Part shown: positions 1 to 5,536 of the stretch, piece by piece
Layout of the letters: the number at the start of each line of letters is the position of its first letter
Position numbering within the stretch: the first letter of the stretch is position 1
Source: CAYLNH01 sp964384625
Lineage (GTDB): Bacteria; Verrucomicrobiota; Lentisphaeria; JABSQK01
DNA: 11,156 nt
NCBI GenBank assembly: GCA_964384625.1
Contig: CAYLNH010000243.1
Span: forward strand, 1-11,156
Reading direction: 5' to 3'
Notes under the pieces: model-generated
Seen by the model: only the letters and a program-made list of their open reading frames with translations
The model's database searches: none
What the model was told of the DNA's origin: nothing
Made by a program: the position numbers and the translations under genes

Positions 1-78
1 CCCCATTAAGCTCAAATCAGCGGAATTCAGGGCAAAAACGATGGAAGATCCGCTGCATGGGAGCAACCGTTTCCCCTG

Positions 79-121
79 CTTCCGCGGACCTGGCGTTGCC
101 AAAACGCCAGGTCCGCGGAAG
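79..121. repeat. Perfect 19-bp stem hairpin upstream of the amidotransferase gene
   Basis: Arms 79-97 and 103-121 are exact reverse complements (left arm CTTCCGCGGACCTGGCGTT) around the 5-nt loop GCCAA. No T-tract follows on either strand, so it is not a classic intrinsic terminator. It lies about 155 bp before the start of the first gene. It may end a transcript entering from outside the window or be a dispersed palindromic repeat; the sequence alone does not decide. The rest of 1-275 shows no convincing gene. A looser 8-bp inverted pair, AGCCCCGT and ACGGGGCT, lies between about 153 and 206. Confidence 0.7.
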
Positions 122-275
122 GTAGTGATGTCCGTATCACCGTCGGGACAAGCCCCGTGGAGGCCGGAAACAGGAGATGAACGCCGACGGGGCTGGTCGA
201 GTACTTACTACCGCTGTGCCGCCGGTCCCGGGACGAGGTTGACTTTCCCCCCATGGAACGCCACTGTTGAGACCC

Positions 276-980
276 ATGAAGCTGCACTGGTTCCAACATG
301 TCCCGTTCGAGGGGCTGGGGACGATCGAGACGTGGGCCGCGGAACACGGCCATACGGTCGCCTGTACGCGTTTGTTCGCGGGCGACCCCGTGCCCGGATT
401 GAACGGCTTCGAGATGCTCGTCGTCATGGGCGGGCCCATGGGCGTCTACGATGACGACGAGTATCCCTGGCTGGTGACGGAGAAGGAGATCCTGCGGGCC
501 GCAATCGATGACGGCAAGACGGTTCTCGGCATCTGCCTTGGGGCGCAACTGATTGCCGACGTGCTGGGCGCGGTGGTGACCCGCGGCGAGCACCGCGAGA
601 TCGGCTGGCTGCCGATCAGCCGCAGTCCGGCCGCGGCCGCGGCTCCGATTGCCGCGGCGCTGCCGGAATCCATCGAGGCCTTCCATTGGCACGGCGACAT
701 GTTCACGCCGCCCCCCGGTGCGGTTCCGTTGTTCGCCAGTGAAGGTTGCCCCAATCAGGCGTTCCTCGCCCGCGACCGCGTCCTGGCGCTGCAGTTCCAT
801 CTGGAGACGACACCGGCATCAGCCCGGGCACTGATTGAACACTGCGGCGACGAGTTGACCGACGGACCATATATCCAGCCGGCCGAGGAGATCCTTGGCC
901 GGCCCGAGCGGTTCGCCCGCATCAACCGGGTTATGGCCGCTGTCCTTGACTACCTGAGTACAACTATCGAAACGGAATAG
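276..980 (+). CDS. Class-I glutamine amidotransferase-like protein (GMP-synthase GATase type)
   Basis: A 234-residue, single-domain class-I glutamine amidotransferase fold (peptidase C26 / GATase1 superfamily). Visible are the oxyanion-side MGGPMGV at 51-57, the nucleophile elbow GICLG with Cys87, and the QFHLE block with His175 and Glu177, so the Cys-His-Glu triad is complete. HWHGD at 137-141 also fits the GMP-synthase-like subgroup. No synthetase domain is attached, so it is a stand-alone member that may hydrolyse a gamma-glutamyl amide or supply ammonia to an unknown partner. I chose ATG 276 because MKLHWFQHVPFEGLG is a typical start for this family; an in-frame TTG at 267 would add MRP. 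Neither start has a strong Shine-Dalgarno. The cupin gene follows 3 nt after the stop, so they are probably co-transcribed. The substrate is unknown. No signal peptide, so cytoplasmic. Confidence 0.9.
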   Translation: MKLHWFQHVPFEGLGTIETWAAEHGHTVACTRLFAGDPVPGLNGFEMLVVMGGPMGVYDDDEYPWLVTEKEILRAAIDDGKTVLGICLGAQLIADVLGAVVTRGEHREIGWLPISRSPAAAAAPIAAALPESIEAFHWHGDMFTPPPGAVPLFASEGCPNQAFLARDRVLALQFHLETTPASARALIEHCGDELTDGPYIQPAEEILGRPERFARINRVMAAVLDYLSTTIETE

Positions 981-983
981 ACC

Positions 984-1346
984 ATGAGCAAAGCAACAGT
1001 TACCCGCGCCGCCGACACGCAGTCCATCACCGCCGACTGGGGCGCCTTGACGTGGTGGGCCAGTTCGGAACTGGGCAACTCGGACGATATGACGGTTGGC
1101 CGTTGCGTCATCAAGCCGGGCCAGAGCAATCCCTGCCACAGCCACCCGAACTGCTATGAGGTCCTGGTGGTGGAAAAAGGTCGCATCGCTCACCTGATCG
1201 AAGACGGCAAGGAAGTCGAAATGGGCCCGGGCGATGTGATCTCCGTGCCGCAGGATCTGCCGCATCAAGCCCGCAACATCGGCGACGAAGACGCGGTTCT
1301 CTTTATCGTCTTCTCCGCCGGCGACCGCCGGACGCAGGGCGAGTAG
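984..1346 (+). CDS. Small cupin-domain protein
   Basis: A 120-residue single-domain cupin. Motif 1 spans about 46-66, with metal-ligand candidates His52, His54 and Glu59 (HSHPNCYE). Motif 2 spans about 83-98 (GDVISVPQDLPHQARN) and gives the fourth ligand candidate, His94. All four usual ligands are present, so a metal-binding beta-barrel is expected. Small cupins of this kind are sugar-binding or isomerase proteins, dioxygenases or sensors, and the sequence does not separate these. There is no signal peptide or DNA-binding domain. The ATG has a GGA at 974-976, seven bases upstream, inside the end of the preceding gene, and the 3-nt gap suggests translational coupling with the amidotransferase. 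Other names possible: cupin_2 family protein or hypothetical protein. Confidence 0.88.
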   Translation: MSKATVTRAADTQSITADWGALTWWASSELGNSDDMTVGRCVIKPGQSNPCHSHPNCYEVLVVEKGRIAHLIEDGKEVEMGPGDVISVPQDLPHQARNIGDEDAVLFIVFSAGDRRTQGE

Positions 1347-1353
1347 GGCGACG

Positions 1354-1377
1354 GTGTTCGGTTGGGTTGACGAACAC
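1354..1377 (+). terminator. Weak hairpin just after the cupin gene
   Basis: A 7-bp perfect stem (GTGTTCG / CGAACAC) with a 10-nt loop starts 7 nt after the cupin stop. Only two T residues follow, so a rho-independent terminator is possible but not well supported. Confidence 0.3.
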
Positions 1378-1410
1378 TTCGCTGGCTGCATTGATCAGGG
1401 CTCTGCGTTT

Positions 1411-1779
1411 CGTGCATGAGTCCCGGCTAGAGGAGGTGTCGATTTAATCGCAATGAAGCCCTTCCGACAGCGCCAACGGCGGTGTACAACGTAGCCTGGG
1501 GTAACACCCCAGGGATCGTTTTTGCATCCGAATTGTTCCCTGAAGGGGAACTACAACCATCCGATTGAAAGCAGGTTGTAGAACACCCCGCACGAGCGGG
1601 GTGCCGCAAGGGCACCTTCAGCGTTCGAACTTCTCCTTTCACATTTCCTGGGTTGTTACCCCAGGCTACGTTGTGGCAGCCCCCACGCAGTGGCGGGGTA
1701 TCGCAAAGGTACCTTCAGGGTGCAGAATTTGACGAAATGCGACTAAATCGACAGTTCCTAAAGCCGGTACTCATACATG
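1411..1779. mobile_element. 369-bp non-coding element with nested inverted repeats
   Basis: The outer 42-nt ends (1411-1452 and 1738-1779) are inverted copies matching at 34 of 42 positions, best over the inner GTCGATTTA-TCGCA part. An inner inverted pair at 1486-1515 and 1645-1674 matches at 28 of 30 (core ACGTAGCCTGGGGTAACA). A GTTCCC/GGGAAC hairpin lies at 1535-1551. Two degenerate direct copies of a unit ending ACCTTCAG.GT...GAA lie at about 1573-1632 and 1680-1732. No target duplication is visible at the ends and no transposase is encoded. It fills the gap between two convergent gene ends (stops at 1346 and 1829). It may be a dispersed structured repeat or a decayed MITE, and could act as a two-way terminator. 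Short ORFs across it look like chance readings. Confidence 0.65.
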
Positions 1780-1828
1780 GAGCTCCAGACGTTGCCTGCA
1801 ATGGCCAGAACAGGACGATGGTCCGCGC

Positions 1829-2677
1829 TCAGGTGTCGGTGGTCGGTGGTTCCGCCGGCTTTGCCTGCAGGGCCCAGAGCAGGATGACGAACCAGACTAC
1901 AAGCGTCCAACCGGCGAACACATTGAGGAGGCCGATGAGCCGCCACTTGCCGACGCCTCGGTGGGCGGCGATACCGAACGGGGCGAGATACCCGAAGACC
2001 ACGGGAACGGTAAAGATACACATCACAACGGAGACGATGATGCCCATCACGATATCGCCGATGGTGATATTCCCTTCGAAGACTATCGGCATGCCGATGA
2101 ACAGGGCCAGCGGCAGTGCCAGCGCGAGTGATGTGATCACGTAGTAGCGGGAGAATGACGGTGGTGTCGGGGGCAGGCTTGGCGTTCGCCGGTTATGACT
2201 CACCTTGATGCGGCGTATTCTCTTTCGCGGATGGTAACTGGGCGGGGGGCTTTCCGGGGATGCTGTTTTCAGGCGGGGCGGGTTGAAGTGCCGATAGAGA
2301 TCATGCAGGGCGACGCTGTAGAACACGATGGCCAGAAGCCGCGCGGCCAGGATCAGGATGACCAGAGGATGGAAGATATCGCTCTGGGCCGCGGTGGCGA
2401 GCAGGGCGGTCCCGTCGAAACACACTGCGATCAAGCCGATCACCAGGCCGGCCTTGATCCGGCAGAGCAGGAGAAGATCGCCGACGATGCGGCCGAGGGC
2501 GATGACGACCATGACGCCGGCGGTAATCATGACCAGCAGGTTGCCGGATTGATTGCGCAGAATCAGCACGTGCAGCACACTGCCGATGACCGCCCACGCC
2601 AGGTCGGCGCCGAAGACCAGTCGACAGAAGCCGGGATACGGCTGTGGTGGAATTGGCTTCCCCGGCAGGTCGTGCAA
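1829..2677 (-). CDS. Seven-helix membrane protein with C-terminal superinfection-immunity-like domain
   Basis: A 282-residue integral membrane protein. Residues 20-125 hold about four hydrophobic segments of a family I do not recognise. Residues 126-177 form a basic, proline-rich linker (PRKRIRRIK). Residues 178-272 hold three more helices. The last part, PFGIAAHR at 233-240 followed by the LLNVFAGWT block and ending WALQA by 272, resembles the Imm/superinfection-immunity family (P..A..HR, N.F.GWT, W...L.WAL). That similarity is recognised by eye; a phage-exclusion role is not implied. I chose TTG 2677 because GGAGGA lies nine bases upstream. The open frame extends further, and ATG 2758 would give 309 residues, but that start overlaps the pseudopilin stop and has no ribosome binding site. 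It follows the pseudopilin by 58 bp and may share its transcript. A split into two proteins is not supported, as no stop separates the halves. Confidence 0.72.
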   Translation of the reverse strand: MHDLPGKPIPPQPYPGFCRLVFGADLAWAVIGSVLHVLILRNQSGNLLVMITAGVMVVIALGRIVGDLLLLCRIKAGLVIGLIAVCFDGTALLATAAQSDIFHPLVILILAARLLAIVFYSVALHDLYRHFNPPRLKTASPESPPPSYHPRKRIRRIKVSHNRRTPSLPPTPPSFSRYYVITSLALALPLALFIGMPIVFEGNITIGDIVMGIIVSVVMCIFTVPVVFGYLAPFGIAAHRGVGKWRLIGLLNVFAGWTLVVWFVILLWALQAKPAEPPTTDT

Positions 2678-2693
2678 GATTATCCGTCCTCCG
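2675..2693 (-). promoter_or_regulatory. Ribosome binding site deciding a TTG start
   Basis: On the minus strand GGAGGA is followed by CGGATAATC and then TTG at 2677. This is the only good Shine-Dalgarno near the beginning of the membrane-protein frame and is the reason for choosing the TTG over the upstream ATG. Confidence 0.55.
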
Positions 2694-2698
2694 CCCAG

Positions 2699-2726
2699 GG
2701 GTCTTCGATGTTGGGGCCGAACGGGG
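2699..2726 (-). repeat. 28-bp exact direct repeat, copy A (intergenic)
   Basis: Identical over 28 nt to 4091-4118. On the minus strand it contains TTCGGCCCCAACATCGAAGA, which in copy B encodes FGPNIED near the end of sulfatase 1. Here it lies between the pseudopilin stop and the start of the membrane protein. In the matching frame it reads FGPNIEDPWAEDG and then a stop. This suggests a stranded piece of a sulfatase 3' end or a small dispersed repeat. Confidence 0.8.
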
Positions 2727-2735
2727 TCCGTCGTC

Positions 2736-3599
2736 CTACCACCAATGCGGGTTTTCATTGCCCAATGTTGCGAGGGGCACCGGGTCGGCATGGCGGTTGT
2801 CCCACTGCAGGTATCGCGCTCCGGCGTTCGGCGCGGACAGATCGACGATGTCCTCTTTGCGCCGCCACTGGGCGTGGCCGTCGAAGAAGACCGCGTTGGT
2901 GCCGTGCCACTCGCCGCGGCGGCGATGAGCAAAGCGGGAGCCGTCTTTGGTGGTCCAGTTGTGGCCGGGAAAGGCGACGCCGCTGTTCGGCCAGCCCGGG
3001 TAACTGCGTTGGGCATCGACGGCAATCGCGACGCGGTTTGCTTCGGAGGTATAGGCGAGTTTGACGGGGCGATTGGAACGGCGCCCGGACGGTACCGCGA
3101 GCTTGAGGTCGGCGAAGGGGAGATCGAGGAAGTTGTGTTTCCAATCGGTACTTGGCCCGCCGCAGCCGGGGTGTTCGTAAGCGCCGACCATGGAGTAGGA
3201 GATCAGCAGTGAACTGCGTGTTTCATCGCCGTGCCACCCGGCTCTGGAATGCGGCTGCACCGTGTTCATGGGGCAGTAGAAAACATCCGCGGACCCTGTC
3301 ATCTCCAACAGCAACGGCCGGTCGTCCTGGTTGCAGCCGTTGATGTTGTTGGTTCGCACGAAGTAATCGTGCCACTGCCGCATTATCGGCGTCCGGTCGT
3401 CATGATCTTCGGCCCAGGCGGCAAACCCCATGCCGATCTGCCGCAGGTTGCTCAGGCAGGCGACGCGTTGCGCCTGCAGCCTGGCTTCCGTCAGCATCGG
3501 CAGCAGCAGCGCGGCGAGAATCAGGATAATCGCGATTGCGATCAGGAGTTCAATCAGTGTGAACCCTTGCTTCTCTGCTCCGGCCGGGCGTCTCCTCAT
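2736..3599 (-). CDS. Type II secretion / type IV pilin-like pseudopilin (prepilin N-methylation domain)
   Basis: A 287-residue pseudopilin. A short basic leader (MRRRPAGAEKQG) is followed by FTLIELLIAI and a hydrophobic helix to about residue 36. Prepilin peptidase should cut between Gly12 and Phe13, and Glu17 is the conserved +5 glutamate of the mature protein. The C-terminal domain carries the motifs of the large PVC-group pseudopilin families: the CLSNLRQIG stretch after the helix, a VFYCPMN block in mid-protein, and a terminal HGTNAVFFDGH at 232-242 that resembles the H-x9-DG signature with shorter spacing. It is expected in the inner membrane or a periplasmic pseudopilus, or at the cell surface. 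ATG 3599 is preferred over a TTG 21 nt upstream because AGGAGG sits eight bases before the ATG. No secretion ATPase or peptidase gene is nearby, which is usual for these dispersed paralogues. Its particular role is unknown. Confidence 0.92.
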   Translation of the reverse strand: MRRRPAGAEKQGFTLIELLIAIAIILILAALLLPMLTEARLQAQRVACLSNLRQIGMGFAAWAEDHDDRTPIMRQWHDYFVRTNNINGCNQDDRPLLLEMTGSADVFYCPMNTVQPHSRAGWHGDETRSSLLISYSMVGAYEHPGCGGPSTDWKHNFLDLPFADLKLAVPSGRRSNRPVKLAYTSEANRVAIAVDAQRSYPGWPNSGVAFPGHNWTTKDGSRFAHRRRGEWHGTNAVFFDGHAQWRRKEDIVDLSAPNAGARYLQWDNRHADPVPLATLGNENPHWW

Positions 3600-3641
3600 G
3601 GCGGTCACCTCCTGGTTCAACGCAAATAACTTGCTGACGGT

Positions 3642-3670
3642 AGCCTACTAAACAAGACGCCAGTTTTCAA
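3642..3670 (-). promoter_or_regulatory. Possible sigma-70-type promoter of the pseudopilin gene
   Basis: On the minus strand TTGAAA (3665-3670) is followed by a 17-nt spacer and TAGGCT (3642-3647). The -35 matches at 5 of 6 positions and the -10 at only 3 of 6. It lies about 40 bp before the ATG, in locally AT-richer DNA just outside repeat element E1. Plausible from spacing and position, not proven. Confidence 0.35.
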
Positions 3671-3687
3671 GGGGTTTTCTTCGGTTG

Positions 3688-4080
3688 GGGCGCATATCCG
3701 ATCGTTGACTCCTGCGGCAGGCAGTTGGCTCGACAAGACGGCCCCAGGCGGTCTATCCGGCTGGTGAACAAGTTCATCAATGGGCGGCTCCCCTCCGACT
3801 TACTCCGCTTATCGCGTGCCGGGAAGCCGGCTTCCCGGCACGCGATAAGCGGGATTGTGGGGCCGTCTCCTTCGCTGCTGAGCTCATTCACCGGGCCGAC
3901 AATGGCCTTATGCACCCCCGCGTCAACGGCGCGATCCGGGGTCAGGCGAATCGGGAACCGGCAACAGACATGGCATGCAACCCCAAACCCGGCTGTGGTG
4001 GCTGGACAGGCAACGTATCTACCGGTATGGGCGACCTCCGCCGCAACGCAAGCAGACACCTACAGGACTGACTTGCGCCC
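3688..4080 (-). mobile_element. Repeat element E1, MITE-like, 393 bp
   Basis: A homologous copy, in opposite orientation, of element E2 (7018-7381). Plus-strand blocks matching the complement of E2 include the end GGGCGCAT, GGCTCGA, CCCCAGGCGGT.TATCCG, GTTCAT.A.TGG, the large central palindrome, AAGCGGGATTGTG.GGCCG, CATTCACCGGGCCGAC, GCGA.CCGGGGTC and GCCGCAAC. E1 carries about 28 extra bases at 3901-3930. Its right end, 4058-4080, matches the E2 left end at 21 of 23 positions; its left end keeps only the outer GGGCGCAT well. No flanking target duplication was found. It overlaps the last 21 nt of sulfatase 1, and it fills the space between that gene and the pseudopilin promoter. It has no transposase; ORFs inside it look spurious. 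Confidence 0.75.
3805..3852. repeat. Perfect 48-bp palindrome inside E1
   Basis: The 24-nt left arm starts CCGCTTATCGCGTGCC and ends GGGAAGCC, and the right arm is its exact reverse complement with no loop. Either strand could form a very stable hairpin or the DNA a cruciform. It lies downstream of the sulfatase pair and might stop or protect their transcript. No T-tract follows. The matching structure in E2 differs by paired, compensating changes. Confidence 0.95.
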
Positions 4081-5514
4081 CGGCAGGCCCGGGTCTTCGA
4101 TGTTGGGGCCGAACGGGGCGACGCGCAAAATGGGGTAGTGCGAGTTTTTCAGGCTGCGGTCATCCGTGCGGTCGACGTATTTCCACATCAAAGCGCACAT
4201 ATGCTGCAGGACCTCCTGATGCTCCGGAGCCTCCGCCAGGTTGGTCATTTCGTAGGGATCGTCTTCGAGGTTATAAAGTTCGTCGAAGTCGAAACCATTG
4301 AAAACAAACTTCCAGGGGCCGTCATACACGATGCGTTGCGTCAGGATCATGCGGCCGCCGAAGTATTCGGCATAGCCCTGCTGGAACTGATCTTCGCCGG
4401 CGGCCGGATCCGGCAGCAGCGCGGCAAACGACTGCGAGTCCGGCGCGTCGATCGGCGGTGCGTCAACGTGATCGAGGATGGTCGGACCGAGTTCGTGTGA
4501 ACCGACCCGTGCATGGCTGACAACGCCTTCGGCAACGTTGGGGCCGGCGACGATCAGCGGGATGTTGTAGATCTCCTCCGAGCCGGAGAAGTTCTTGCAG
4601 TACATGCCGTGGGCGCCAAGCAACTCGCCATGATCTGTGGTCATCACGATCAGCGTGTTGTCCAGTTCGCCGGCGTCTTCGATAGTCTTGAGTACGCGGC
4701 CGAACTGCTGGTCGATCTCGGTGTTCAGCGCCCAGTAGCAGGCGGCCGCTTCGCGGTGTTCGCGGTCGGTCATGTGCTGCCAGACGCGCGCTGCCTTTCT
4801 ATATATGCCCGGGCGCCCCGCCAACTCGTCATGCAGATTCGGCGGCAATTCGATGCTGTCCACATCATAGAGATTGAAGGCATCTTTGCCGACCATGAAC
4901 GGATCATGCGGTTCGGGCACACTGACGAAGCAGCACCAGGGCTCGTCCTTGCCCATCACGTCATCCAGGAAGTCGAGGGCGCAACTGCAGATGACGCCCA
5001 TCTTGCGCTCTTCCGGTGGGATGTTGTGGACGCCGTAGAGCTTGCCGACGTTATAGCCCGGCGGTTCCGTGAGTTCCTTCTGGATATGCCATTTCCACTC
5101 GCGGTCCTGAACGACCTCGGCAACCTTGGCCTTGTAGATCTCGCCGCCGGCGACGCCGTTCACCTGCCAGCCGAAGTCCTCCAGTTGGTTGGTCCGTTCC
5201 ACATGCCATTTGCCGAAATAACCCGTGCGATAGCCGGCGTCCACCAGGCGTTGCGCCCAATGCGGCTTATCCAGCCGCAGGCAGCACTGGTCATTATCGA
5301 CAACGTGGGTGACGGTCAGAACCCCATGATTATGCGGCAGTAGCCCAGTCATCACACCGGCGCGTGCCGGCGAGCAGATTGCGTTCGACGTATACGCGTT
5401 TTGGAACCGGATGCCGCGGTCCATCACGCGGGTCAGGTTCGGCAGTTGGCAGGGGTGCGCGGGATCCAGCAGGCGGCCCTGCGTGTGGTCGGTCATCAGA
5501 AACAGAATGTTCAT
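4060..5514 (-). CDS. Sulfatase (alkaline phosphatase superfamily, formylglycine type), sulfatase 1
   Basis: A 484-residue sulfatase that hydrolyses a sulfate ester; the substrate is unknown. The N-terminal metal site is MTDH (Asp9). The activation motif C-S-P-A-R-A-G-V-M-T-G at 47-57 matches the C-x-P-x-R-x4-T-G consensus, so Cys47 should be oxidised to formylglycine by an anSME- or FGE-type enzyme, not found in this window. GKWH at 101-104, EPHDP at 201-205 and TTDHGELLGAHG at 292-303 give the other metal and sulfate ligands (Lys102, His203, Asp294, His295). The usual DD or DQ near the start is DH here. There is no signal peptide, so a cytoplasmic enzyme acting on imported substrates is likely. 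It starts 22 bp after sulfatase 2 and is probably co-transcribed. No strong ribosome binding site precedes the ATG. The last six residues (GRKSVL) and stop lie inside repeat element E1. Family is certain, the subfamily is not. Confidence 0.93.
   Translation of the reverse strand: MNILFLMTDHTQGRLLDPAHPCQLPNLTRVMDRGIRFQNAYTSNAICSPARAGVMTGLLPHNHGVLTVTHVVDNDQCCLRLDKPHWAQRLVDAGYRTGYFGKWHVERTNQLEDFGWQVNGVAGGEIYKAKVAEVVQDREWKWHIQKELTEPPGYNVGKLYGVHNIPPEERKMGVICSCALDFLDDVMGKDEPWCCFVSVPEPHDPFMVGKDAFNLYDVDSIELPPNLHDELAGRPGIYRKAARVWQHMTDREHREAAACYWALNTEIDQQFGRVLKTIEDAGELDNTLIVMTTDHGELLGAHGMYCKNFSGSEEIYNIPLIVAGPNVAEGVVSHARVGSHELGPTILDHVDAPPIDAPDSQSFAALLPDPAAGEDQFQQGYAEYFGGRMILTQRIVYDGPWKFVFNGFDFDELYNLEDDPYEMTNLAEAPEHQEVLQHMCALMWKYVDRTDDRSLKNSHYPILRVAPFGPNIEDPGLPGRKSVL
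4091..4118 (-). repeat. 28-bp exact direct repeat, copy B (in sulfatase 1 tail)
   Basis: Identical to 2699-2726. Here it encodes the FGPNIEDP part of the sulfatase 1 C-terminus, only 10 bp outside the end of element E1. Confidence 0.8.
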
Positions 5515-5536
5515 GCTGGTCTTTGCGGTTGGTGTT

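Noticed and set aside
27..800. 257-residue minus-strand ORF across the amidotransferase gene
   Set aside because: Opposite the well-supported sense gene and lacking any motif.
1411..1779. CRISPR-like array in the repeat-rich gap
   Set aside because: Repeats are inverted and degenerate, with no regular repeat-spacer period and no cas genes.
2678..3025. N-terminal extension of the membrane-protein frame to 398 residues
   Set aside because: The extra part runs through the end of the pseudopilin gene in another frame, is low-complexity (A, T, P, S) and has no start signal; it is a shadow.
3667..4059. A 130-residue minus-strand ORF and overlapping plus-strand ORFs in E1, and similar ones in E2 (6918-7142, 6924-7274)
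   Set aside because: They read through the palindromic repeat. Related peptide strings such as VGPVNE and CREAGFPA appear in both elements because the DNA is repeated, not because a protein is conserved; the frames end and break at different places.
3688..4080. Target duplication for E1
   Set aside because: The nine bases outside each end (CTTCGGTTG and CGGCAGGCC) do not match, so no claim is made.
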